This document shows, in pieces, positions 1 to 8,033 of a stretch of 64,000 bases of DNA. Each line of letters starts with the position of its first letter. The first letter of the stretch is position 1. The DNA is from Lachnospiraceae bacterium (lineage in GTDB: Bacteria > Bacillota_A > Clostridia > Lachnospirales > Lachnospiraceae): positions 1-64,000 of the forward strand of contig JAFXDD010000020.1 in assembly GCA_017516285.1 (NCBI GenBank), given 5' to 3'. The notes under the pieces are model-generated. The model ran no database searches. It had not been told where the DNA came from and saw only the letters and a program-made list of their open reading frames with translations. A program made the translations under genes and the position numbers.

Positions 1-12
1 AGGTGGTGTAAG

Positions 13-38
13 AGGACGGCGGTTAGTCACCGCCTCCT
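13..38. other. GC-rich hairpin at window start
   Basis: A 6-bp stem (18-23 with 29-34, loop TAGTC) is extended by AGG/CCT pairing at 13-15 and 36-38. There is no clean T-run directly after it, so it could be the terminator of a gene left of the window or a leader structure of the next gene. Confidence 0.4.
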
Positions 39-83
39 ACTTAATTATAAAAAATATTTTTATAAACACAGGAGAGAAGAAAA

Positions 84-2159
84 ATGACTTGCGAGAAATG
101 TGGAGCAAAACTAAATTCTAATACTAAGTTTTGTCCCGAATGCGGACAGAAAATTATGATTAGCCCAAAAACAATCCAACTGAAATGCAAAGAATGTGGC
201 GGTACTATGTCCGTATATAGTGACAGAATTGTATTATCATGCCCTTTTTGTGGTTCAAAGGAAATGGTTCACGAAAGTGACAAGGTTACAATAGAAAGAA
301 TTAAAAACCAAACATACAAAGAAATTGAACTTGAAAAAATCAAATTAGAGAATACAAAAGAACAAAGAAAAATTGAACAAGATCAACAGAAAGAGGCTGA
401 TAAACAACTAAATAATTTTAGGAAAGGAAAGTTTTCAAAAATTATATTAATCTCTTTTATAATATGTTTGCTTACAATGTTTACTGCATTTTCTAACGGG
501 CGTATATTGTCTGGATTAATAGCAATTGTTCAAGTGGGATTGTTTGCCGTATCATGGCTTATGGGAATGGGATTTGTTAAAGAAAAAATACCGAGACAAC
601 ATATATTATTTGCTGTACTTGGCTTTGTTCTTATTATTCTTTTTATAAAGACAAATTCAATACAAATAGGAAATAAAAGTGCGGTTAGTCCTACGATAAC
701 AGAAAATGCAGAGACCGATGAAGAAGAGGGAATTTATACATATCAAGTCCGCAATTATATAGGAAAAAACGCAGGTTCTATAGGAACAATCGTTGGCGGT
801 TATCGAGTTGATGAATATGGGCATGGAAAAATCAGAATCATTTTTATGGCTGAAAACGGAATGCTTGTAAATCAGAAAGATGATGCACAACTGAAAGAAT
901 ATGTTGTAAGTGGTCAGAACCTTCAACCTGATACAAATATTACAATAATTCATTTAAGGGATAGAAAAGGCGAACCATATAGTAATTTGGTTGATTATCA
1001 AAGCTATGAAGAAATAATACTTTATGTAAATAAGATAGGTGAAAGTACTTTTGAAAAAACAGACATCACACAAATAAATCCTACTTTGGATAGACATAAA
1101 TTTTATGTTCGCGATTATGTTGGCAGAAATTCAGCGTCATTTGGAACTGTTATTGGAAACAGTCGAGTTGATGAATATGGAAATGGTAAGTTGCGTTTGT
1201 CTTTTGCATCTGAAGACGGAACATTTGTAGACGCAAATGACCTAAATATTTTGAAGCAGTATATTATAATAGACCAAGATATAAAAGCAAATACAGAACT
1301 TGTTTTGGAATATGAAACAGATAGTAAAGGCGAGGAATATGATAATTTAATACGCACACAAAATTATGAAGAAATAACCTTAAAAGTCAAAAAACTTGAC
1401 AATTCAATTATTGCAGAAATGCAAGAAGATTCTTCATCCGAAAGTACTGTAGTGGAAACTGTTCCAACTGAATCAGAAACTGTAGAAGAAACTATAGTGA
1501 CCAAGCAAATTACAGTTACAATGAATGAAGATGAGTTCTTGGGCATGAGCTATACTGATGCTGAAAAATTATTGAGAGATATGGGATTTTCTGAGTTTGA
1601 ATATCAAGTTTTGGAAACAAAAGACCAGTCGAAAACAGATGAAACTATTGGAGCTATAGAAATAAAAAGCTGGATTTTTGGTAAAGGCGATTTTTCAAAA
1701 GGTGATAAATATGAAGAAGATGCTATTGTAGTTCTTTGGTATTACGAATGTGAAGAAATAATAGAAGTTTCTAATTTGACTGTAGAGAATTGTGAAGATT
1801 TAGCAATCGTACTTTCTGAAAAAAATCCCGAAAGTTCTATTGTGAGTTCATTCGCAACCGAATATAAAGGTCAAACTATTGAATTTGATGGTTGTGTAGC
1901 ATATAGTCAATATCACGGAGATTATAGTACAAGATACGATATTCTAATTTATGCAGGTAATTATAACCCGAATAGTGCAATAGGACCTCAATTCCAATTT
2001 GAAGATGTAAATTATTCAAATTTAGGATTGAGTTTTTCCGATGATATTAATGATTTTATTTCAATCGGAACAAATCTTCGCATCGTAGCAGAAATAGGTA
2101 AATTCGATTCAAATACTGGCTTGTTTAAGCTTAAACCTGTATCTATTGAAAAAAGATAA
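84..2159 (+). CDS. Zinc-ribbon membrane protein with tandem repeats and C-terminal DUF4839 domain
   Basis: 691 aa. Two zinc-ribbon knuckle pairs open the protein (C3/C6/C17/C20 and C35/C38/C53/C56), then a charged, probably coiled-coil stretch (about 66-115) and three membrane segments (about 119-138, 141-162, 173-190). The outer part has two copies of a roughly 95-residue repeat (about 220-318 and 340-435) sharing the core RVDEYG.GK, an acidic Thr/Ser linker, a PASTA-like segment (about 495-560) and a tail (about 565-690) that resembles DUF4839 as I recall that family. The molecular function is unknown. A cytoplasmic zinc ribbon with an external sensor part is inferred from the order of domains. 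The start is set by GGAGAG 12 bases upstream. The gene is visibly more A/T-rich than the transporter genes to its right, which suits an accessory gene. It converges on the TIR-like gene across a shared terminator. Confidence 0.75.
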   Translation: MTCEKCGAKLNSNTKFCPECGQKIMISPKTIQLKCKECGGTMSVYSDRIVLSCPFCGSKEMVHESDKVTIERIKNQTYKEIELEKIKLENTKEQRKIEQDQQKEADKQLNNFRKGKFSKIILISFIICLLTMFTAFSNGRILSGLIAIVQVGLFAVSWLMGMGFVKEKIPRQHILFAVLGFVLIILFIKTNSIQIGNKSAVSPTITENAETDEEEGIYTYQVRNYIGKNAGSIGTIVGGYRVDEYGHGKIRIIFMAENGMLVNQKDDAQLKEYVVSGQNLQPDTNITIIHLRDRKGEPYSNLVDYQSYEEIILYVNKIGESTFEKTDITQINPTLDRHKFYVRDYVGRNSASFGTVIGNSRVDEYGNGKLRLSFASEDGTFVDANDLNILKQYIIIDQDIKANTELVLEYETDSKGEEYDNLIRTQNYEEITLKVKKLDNSIIAEMQEDSSSESTVVETVPTESETVEETIVTKQITVTMNEDEFLGMSYTDAEKLLRDMGFSEFEYQVLETKDQSKTDETIGAIEIKSWIFGKGDFSKGDKYEEDAIVVLWYYECEEIIEVSNLTVENCEDLAIVLSEKNPESSIVSSFATEYKGQTIEFDGCVAYSQYHGDYSTRYDILIYAGNYNPNSAIGPQFQFEDVNYSNLGLSFSDDINDFISIGTNLRIVAEIGKFDSNTGLFKLKPVSIEKR

Positions 2160-2173
2160 AAATTATACCCAAT

Positions 2174-2214
2174 AAGAGTTCTCATTCTTTTCGAAAAAGG
2201 ATGAGAACTCTTTT
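2174..2214. terminator. Bidirectional rho-independent terminator
   Basis: A near-perfect hairpin, AAGAGTTCTCAT... paired with ATGAGAACTCTT..., with T-rich flanks on both strands lies between the convergent DUF4839 gene and TIR-like gene. Confidence 0.85.
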
Positions 2215-2272
2215 GAAAATCTTAACTAAATGACATTGATGGCCCTAACCCATTCTTCTCTTTTCATAAACC

Positions 2273-3160
2273 CTACTTCAAAAGCATCAGCCCGATTGCA
2301 ACAAGCATAAGTAACGCATAAAACATAATAAATAATTTAGGAACGCGTTTTTCACTGTCTGTAAAGGAAATATATTTTTTGCTGTTTAGTTTGTCGCTCA
2401 TGATAGTCCATTCGCTGTCGTATAAGGAGGCCGGCAGCTGCTTCTCGATAATGCTGATAACCTTCATCTTGCTGCTGTTTAGAATGCCGTAGGACTCAAG
2501 GATTTTTAGCCAGGAAAAGTCTAAAATGCCTACAATAACAAACATAAGTGCCGCAATGGAAGCCAGCGACGGCAGGTCGTTGACTAAGGAACTGACCACA
2601 CTGAAAACCGCTATAACGGCAGCATTTACGGAGATGTAGAAGCTGTTTACATTCTGGCGGCGTTCCACCAGCGTTTCGGATGTCTGCAAAAATATCTTGT
2701 ACTGCTCTAAAAGCTCGTCCTTGCTAAGGGTTTCAATTTCTCCATTAAAAATATTGTATTCGCCATGTTCATAAGAAGAAATCTTTTTTGTAATATCTGT
2801 GATGTCCTTGGCTTCAGAGGCAATGAGGGACTTTTTGCCTGAAAAAGGGTCTTTATCATACAAAATATCATTCAGCTTGTAAGAAGCGTTGAGTTTGTAA
2901 AACATGATATATTTATTGTATTTTTTGGCCATTCTCAATTCCCAGGTAATGTTTGGACTTTCATGAGAAGTATCGCCTACTAAGAATAAGACCATTTGAG
3001 ACATTTTGATTAGTTTTAATGCTTCTATCTTCCAAAAGAAGCCGCCATTTTCCAGAAGCAGTACATTGGCATCCTTTTGAGCCATTGTTTCCAATTCAGC
3101 CTTTAATTTCTCAGCATCTTTTCTGTTTTTTCCGGAGTGGACAATGAATATATTTATAAT
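2273..3160 (-). CDS. TIR-like domain fused to RipA/SLATT-like membrane domain; non-ATG start
   Basis: The first ATG, GTG or TTG in frame (TTG, 3094-3092) is too far in. The frame stays open upstream and encodes a typical TIR-like first strand and loop (NIFIVHSGKNRKDAEKLKAEL). An in-frame TAA precedes AAAGAGG (3171-3165), so translation should begin at ATT (3160) or ATA (3157). From 3160 the product is about 295 aa. The TIR-like part (about 1-130) has E74 in the SPNITWEL motif, where TIR NADases carry their catalytic Glu. The second part (about 150-295) has the RR..N, W..ll.SY..LN..K, LP...Y..EW and E..VP pattern I associate with RipA-type/SLATT membrane proteins, with membrane segments near 174-194, 198-215 and 274-294. 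TIR enzymes act on NAD or sense nucleotides, and SLATT domains are predicted pore formers in bacterial conflict systems. A single-gene defence effector is therefore plausible but inferred. A decayed start codon is the alternative. Confidence 0.7.
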   Translation of the reverse strand: MINIFIVHSGKNRKDAEKLKAELETMAQKDANVLLLENGGFFWKIEALKLIKMSQMVLFLVGDTSHESPNITWELRMAKKYNKYIMFYKLNASYKLNDILYDKDPFSGKKSLIASEAKDITDITKKISSYEHGEYNIFNGEIETLSKDELLEQYKIFLQTSETLVERRQNVNSFYISVNAAVIAVFSVVSSLVNDLPSLASIAALMFVIVGILDFSWLKILESYGILNSSKMKVISIIEKQLPASLYDSEWTIMSDKLNSKKYISFTDSEKRVPKLFIMFYALLMLVAIGLMLLK

Positions 3161-3193
3161 AATACCTCTTTAGTATGTTTTCTAATTAATTTG

Positions 3194-3222
3194 ATGATAA
3201 AGTAGATAGAAATATTTGTCAA
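3194..3222 (-). promoter_or_regulatory. Sigma-A promoter of the TIR-like gene
   Basis: On the minus strand, TTGACA (3222-3217), a 17-base spacer and TATCAT (3199-3194). It lies about 35 bases upstream of the ATT/ATA start region, so it supports the extended N-terminus. Confidence 0.75.
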
Positions 3223-3249
3223 TATTTAAACCAGTTTGTCGTTCCATTC

Positions 3250-3279
3250 TTTACATATCCTACCAAATAATGTTATAAT
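3250..3279 (+). promoter_or_regulatory. Sigma-A promoter of the MATE gene
   Basis: TTTACA (3250-3255), an 18-base spacer and TATAAT (3274-3279), diverging from the TIR-like gene promoter. Confidence 0.7.
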
Positions 3280-3313
3280 CATGTAGACAAAAGAATTTTA
3301 CATGGAGAGGCTT

Positions 3314-4690
3314 ATGAACGGATTAAAGAAACTTTTTGCAACAGTAGATATGACGGAGGGAAGGCCGTGGGAAAAGATTTTGGTGTTTACCTTCCCGATG
3401 CTTTTGGGCAACATTGCGCAGCAGCTGTACAATACGGTGGACAGCGTGGTAGTTGGTAAGTATGTGGGGGATAATGCACTGGCGGCAGTAGGTAGTGCCG
3501 GACCGATTTTTAACCTGTTATTGGTGTTATTTGTGGGTATCAGTACGGGGGCCAGTATCATGGTGTCGCAGTATTTTGGTGCCAGGAAGCGAGAGGAATT
3601 GTCTGTCACCATTGGTAACTGCATTGTTCTGACCGGTATCGCATCTGTTTTTATTATGATAGTGGCGACGTTGGCGGCAAGGCCATTGTTGGTGCTATTG
3701 GATACACCGGAGAGTATTCTGGATTGGTGTACTTCGTATTTGAGGATTTTGTTCCTGGGTATTGCAGGGCTTGCTTTTTATAATATTCTTTGTGGTGTGC
3801 TGCGTGGTCTTGGGGATTCCGTCTCTGCGCTGGTATATCTGGTAATAGCAAGCTTGCTGAATATTGTTTTGGATTTATTATTTGTAGTTAAGTTTAATAT
3901 GGGTGTATCCGGTGTGGCGTTGGCAACGGTCATCGCACAGGGTGTTTCAGCCACTTTATGTTTGTTTAAGCTGATGAAAATGACGGATATGTTCGATTTT
4001 GGTGTCAAGTACTTCAATCTGGATAAGCGTATTTCCTTAAATGTTATTCGTTTGGGGCTTCCGTCCGGTGTGACCCAGGCCATTATGTCTATGGCAATGC
4101 TGCTAGTGCAGTCCCTTACTAACAGTTTCGGAGAGCAACTGATTGCAGCCAATGTTATTATTATGCGAGTGGACGGTTTTGCCATGTTACCAAACTTTTC
4201 CTTTGGCACGGCACTGACTACATATGCAGGACAAAATGTAGGGGCGAATAATTATGACAGGGTTTCTAAGGGTGCAAAGCAAGGCACCTTGCTGGCAGTG
4301 GGAACCTCTACAGTGATTACGGGAACGATTTTAATTTTTGGTAAGTTCCTGATGAGTATTTTTACGGATACTGCAGCATTAGTGGACCTGAGTATGCGCA
4401 TGATGCGAATTCTGGCAGCCGGCTATATTGCAGTGGCGGTGACCCAGAGTCTGGCCGGCATTATGAGAGGTGCCGGAGACACCATGACACCGATGTGGAT
4501 TTCCATTGTACAGACTATTGTTATTCGAGTGCCTTTGGCGTACACTCTGGTAAATTTGACAAAGAGTGCTGTCAATCCAGACGGACGTCCGGAATGTCTT
4601 TTTGCATCCTTGTTGATATCCTGGGTGCTTGGAGCAGTACTGACGGGTATTTTTTATAAACGAGGCAAGTGGAAAAAAGGAGCACTGTAG
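3314..4690 (+). CDS. MATE family multidrug/cation efflux transporter
   Basis: 458 aa from the chosen start. An ATG at 3302 is also in frame, but GGAG at 3304-3307 is well placed only for 3314. The protein is hydrophobic along its length, with about 12 membrane segments in two MatE halves. MATE features include the early FPMLLGNIAQQLYNTVDSVVVG segment and its counterpart in the second half (LAGIMRGAGDTMTP). The family exports drugs or metabolites in exchange for Na+ or H+; the substrate here is unknown. It has its own promoter and is followed 25 bases later by the Na/Pi transporter gene. A second MATE gene lies at 24170. Confidence 0.9.
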   Translation: MNGLKKLFATVDMTEGRPWEKILVFTFPMLLGNIAQQLYNTVDSVVVGKYVGDNALAAVGSAGPIFNLLLVLFVGISTGASIMVSQYFGARKREELSVTIGNCIVLTGIASVFIMIVATLAARPLLVLLDTPESILDWCTSYLRILFLGIAGLAFYNILCGVLRGLGDSVSALVYLVIASLLNIVLDLLFVVKFNMGVSGVALATVIAQGVSATLCLFKLMKMTDMFDFGVKYFNLDKRISLNVIRLGLPSGVTQAIMSMAMLLVQSLTNSFGEQLIAANVIIMRVDGFAMLPNFSFGTALTTYAGQNVGANNYDRVSKGAKQGTLLAVGTSTVITGTILIFGKFLMSIFTDTAALVDLSMRMMRILAAGYIAVAVTQSLAGIMRGAGDTMTPMWISIVQTIVIRVPLAYTLVNLTKSAVNPDGRPECLFASLLISWVLGAVLTGIFYKRGKWKKGAL

Positions 4691-4715
4691 ATGCAAATGA
4701 AAAGGAGAAAATAAC

Positions 4716-6500
4716 ATGGCAGTTAGTATGATTTTATCACTGTTAAGTGGTGTGGCGCTTTTCCTGTTTGGTATGTCATTAATGGGAGATGGTCTCAAAA
4801 AAGTGGCAGGCAATAAGCTGGAGTTGATTTTATATAAGCTAACAAGTACCCCAATCAAGGGCGTGCTTTTGGGGGCTGCGGTAACGGCAGTTATCCAGTC
4901 TTCTTCAGCAACTACTGTTATGGTAGTAGGCTTTGTAAATTCCGGCATGATGAAGGTTGCCCAGTCTATTGGTATTATTATGGGTGCCAATATCGGTACC
5001 AGTATTACGGGCTGGATTTTATGTCTGTCCTATATTGACGGCAGCAGTGGTATTGCACAGCTGTTATCAACGGCCACGATTTCCGCGGTAGTAGCCATTA
5101 TTGGTATTATTTTTAAAATGTTCATGAAAAAGGAAGCATTTCGTAATGTGGGTGACATAATGCTGGGCTTTGCCATTTTAATGGTAGGTATGCAGACCAT
5201 GAGTGGTGCCGTGGCTCCGTTAAAGCAAAATGAAGCATTTACCGGCATGTTTACCATGTTCTCCAATCCTATAATGGGTATTTTGATTGGTATTTTGTTT
5301 ACAGCAGTGCTGCAAAGTGCATCTGCGGCGGTAGGTATTCTGCAGGCACTTTCTATTACCGGAGGTATTACCTTTGCGTCATCCCTGCCGATCGTTATGG
5401 GTATCGGTGTGGGTGCAGCTTGTCCGGTTTTATTGTCTGCTATCGGTACCAATAAAAATGGTAAGCGTACTGCTCTGATTTATTTGATTAATGACTTGTT
5501 TGGCATGATAATCTGGTCCATCATTTTCTATACGGCTCATGCTTTCATGCAATTTACGTTTATGGATATGGTTATGACACCGGTAAGTATTGCATTGATG
5601 AATACAGTGTTCCGTACAGCTACCATATTAATACTTGTTCCTTTTATTAAGTATATTGAGAAACTGGTATTTTATCTGGTTAAAAATACAGATGAGGATG
5701 AAGCTGACCAAAAGGATTTTGATTTGCTGGAGGAGCGTTTTTTGGCATATCCGGATATTGCCATTAATCAGAGCCGTACCGCTATGAATGGCATGATAAA
5801 AAAGGTAAACAAAAATATTGCAAGGGCATTGAGCCTTTTGGAGGAGTTTTCTTACAATAAGTTTAATAAGGTGCAGGAAAAAGAAAATTTAATTGATAAA
5901 TATGAGGATAAGCTGGGCACTTATTTGGTGCAGTTAACCGGTAGAGAACTAAATACAGTGCAAACCAGACAGGTGTCAAAGCTGTTACATAGTATTAGTG
6001 ATTTTGAGCGTTTAGGGGATCATGCGGTAAATATTTCCATGGTGGCAGATGAGTTACATGAGAAAAAGAATTATTTTTCCAAAGAGGCTCAGTACGAGCT
6101 TTCTGTGCTTAAGGGTGCTGTGAAGGAAATTGTGTCAATTACCAGTGATGCCTTTAGTCGTGATGACTTCATGCTGGCTCGAAAAGTAGAGCCTTTGCGT
6201 GAGTTGATTAGTATTTTGTGTGATGAACTAAAGATGCGTCACATCGAAAGACTGCAGGCAGGTGTCTGTGATATTAAAAAGGGATTTGCATTTAATGATT
6301 TGCTGAACAATCTGGAGCGTATAGCGGATCATTGCTCTAATGTGGCAGTGGCAGTGATAGAGCTGGAAACCCATAATTTTGACACTCATGAATATTTGAA
6401 GAGAGTACGAGAGGCCAAGAACCTTACCTATAGAGCTTGGTTTGAAGAGTTTGAAGCCAAATATGATATAAATGGTTATAATAAAAAGAAAAGCAGCTGA
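4716..6500 (+). CDS. Na+/phosphate cotransporter with C-terminal PhoU domain
   Basis: 594 aa. The N-terminal membrane part (about 1-320) holds the two inverted NptA-type repeats, each with the signature glutamine-serine motif: AVIQSSSATT near residue 60 and AVLQSASAAV near 200. The cytoplasmic part (about 340-565) is helical and PhoU-like, with two copies of the E.L.DHA/DHC pattern (FERLGDHAVNIS and LERIADHCSNVA). The family imports phosphate with sodium, and the PhoU part probably gates it. AAAGGAG lies 9 bases before the ATG. It is close behind the MATE gene and may be co-transcribed with it. Confidence 0.92.
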   Translation: MAVSMILSLLSGVALFLFGMSLMGDGLKKVAGNKLELILYKLTSTPIKGVLLGAAVTAVIQSSSATTVMVVGFVNSGMMKVAQSIGIIMGANIGTSITGWILCLSYIDGSSGIAQLLSTATISAVVAIIGIIFKMFMKKEAFRNVGDIMLGFAILMVGMQTMSGAVAPLKQNEAFTGMFTMFSNPIMGILIGILFTAVLQSASAAVGILQALSITGGITFASSLPIVMGIGVGAACPVLLSAIGTNKNGKRTALIYLINDLFGMIIWSIIFYTAHAFMQFTFMDMVMTPVSIALMNTVFRTATILILVPFIKYIEKLVFYLVKNTDEDEADQKDFDLLEERFLAYPDIAINQSRTAMNGMIKKVNKNIARALSLLEEFSYNKFNKVQEKENLIDKYEDKLGTYLVQLTGRELNTVQTRQVSKLLHSISDFERLGDHAVNISMVADELHEKKNYFSKEAQYELSVLKGAVKEIVSITSDAFSRDDFMLARKVEPLRELISILCDELKMRHIERLQAGVCDIKKGFAFNDLLNNLERIADHCSNVAVAVIELETHNFDTHEYLKRVREAKNLTYRAWFEEFEAKYDINGYNKKKSS

Positions 6501-6533
6501 TGCTGGTTTGTATAGAAGCAGGAATGGAGTTAA

Positions 6534-7973
6534 ATGAATACAATCAAAGAGAAAAAAGGTCTGAACATTAGTGCAAAGTCCTTTATTACAGCAATTGTTA
6601 TTATATTTATACTAATGGTGTTAACTTACGTACTGACCTTTTTGGTTCCGGGCGGTGAATATACCAGGATTATAGACGCAAACGGTAATCTGGTGATTGA
6701 TGTGACCGGAGAATTTGCACTCGTTGCGGGCGGTATCTCTTTTTGGAAGTGGCTTTTATCCCCCATACTGGTGCTTGGAGCAGAAGGAAATGGTTCGCTG
6801 ATTGCAGTCATTATATTCCTATTGGTGCTGGGCGGTGTATTTAATAGTCTGGATCAATGTGGACTCATGAGGTATTTGTTGCAAAGAATTACCTTCCGGT
6901 TTGGGGCGAGTAAGTATCGGCTGATGGCTTGTGTAACCTTGTTTTTTATGGCGATGGGTTCTTTTATCGGTTCTTTTGAGGAATGTGTACCTTTGGTACC
7001 GATAGTGGTAGCATTGGCTGTTGGCCTGGGCTGGGATGCCTTGACCGGTGTTGGTATGAGCCTTCTGGCAGCAGGCTGTGGATTTGCAGCCGGTATTTGT
7101 AATCCTTTTACGGTAGGTGTGGCTCAGGAGCTGGCAGGCCTTCCCATGTTTTCCGGCATGTGGTTCAGAGTCATAGGTTTCGGGCTGATTTATGGATTGC
7201 TGCTGGTATTTTTATTCCGCTATGCGAAGAGGATTGATAAGACCGGACAGGAACAGGGGCAGGTCGATGGACTTGGCGCCCACAAGCCCAAAAACATAAT
7301 ATTTGTGGCTGACAGGCAGATGGACAAAGGTGTATTCTTTTTTGCAGCGATTGTAGGTTTGGGAATCGTATTTGTTTTAAGCAGTGTCTTTGTGACGGTA
7401 CTGCAGGATTATACCATGATTATTGTGGCGGTAATGTTTCTGGTGGCAGGAATTACGGCGGTATCGATTTCCGGTACCAAAGCTCGGACCTTGGGCAGCA
7501 CTTTCTGGAATGGACTGGTGAGCGTGCTTCCGGCAGTACTAATGATTCTTATGGCTAATTCTATTAAGTATACGATGACAGAGGCACACATTCTGGATAC
7601 GATACTGCATAGTGCTGTTACGGCGGCAGCAGTGCTTCCGAAATGGGCAGTGATTTTGTTTATTTACCTGTTGGTACTTGTCATGAATTTTTTTATTCCG
7701 TCAGGCTCCGCCAAGGCCTTTCTGATGATACCGTTAATCGTGCCTGTGGCGCAGGTGTTTGGCATTTCTGCACAGCTTTGTGTTTTAGCATATGCCTTTG
7801 GTGACGGCTTCTCCAATGCCTTTTATCCAACCAATCCGGTGTTGCTTATCAGTCTTGGATTGGCAGATGTAAATTATGGCACTTGGGCAAGGTGGAGTGG
7901 TAAGTTTCAGATACTAAATTTGATGTTGACGGGTGCGCTGTTACTGGTGGGGCTTGTAATTGGTTATTGTTAA
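6534..7973 (+). CDS. YfcC/DcuC-type anion carrier
   Basis: 479 aa with about 12 membrane segments. After a short charged N-terminus come the family traits of the YfcC branch of the C4-dicarboxylate carrier superfamily: the LTYVLTFLVPGGEY start, the FIGSFEECVPLVPIVVALAVGLG region and the FFIPSGSAKAFLMIPL region near 390-405. Transport of di/tricarboxylates or amino-acid-like compounds is usual for the family; the substrate cannot be read from the sequence. It is 33 bases after the Na/Pi gene, with a modest GGAG site 5 bases before the ATG. Confidence 0.85.
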   Translation: MNTIKEKKGLNISAKSFITAIVIIFILMVLTYVLTFLVPGGEYTRIIDANGNLVIDVTGEFALVAGGISFWKWLLSPILVLGAEGNGSLIAVIIFLLVLGGVFNSLDQCGLMRYLLQRITFRFGASKYRLMACVTLFFMAMGSFIGSFEECVPLVPIVVALAVGLGWDALTGVGMSLLAAGCGFAAGICNPFTVGVAQELAGLPMFSGMWFRVIGFGLIYGLLLVFLFRYAKRIDKTGQEQGQVDGLGAHKPKNIIFVADRQMDKGVFFFAAIVGLGIVFVLSSVFVTVLQDYTMIIVAVMFLVAGITAVSISGTKARTLGSTFWNGLVSVLPAVLMILMANSIKYTMTEAHILDTILHSAVTAAAVLPKWAVILFIYLLVLVMNFFIPSGSAKAFLMIPLIVPVAQVFGISAQLCVLAYAFGDGFSNAFYPTNPVLLISLGLADVNYGTWARWSGKFQILNLMLTGALLLVGLVIGYC

Positions 7974-8033
7974 AGGCTTGTAATAGAGTATTTACAGGAT
8001 TAAAGGATTGCTTAGTGGAAAGGATACACAATT

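Noticed and set aside
3298..4990. Several minus-strand open frames under the MATE and Na/Pi genes
   Set aside because: Antisense shadows of membrane-protein codons, without start signals or family traits.
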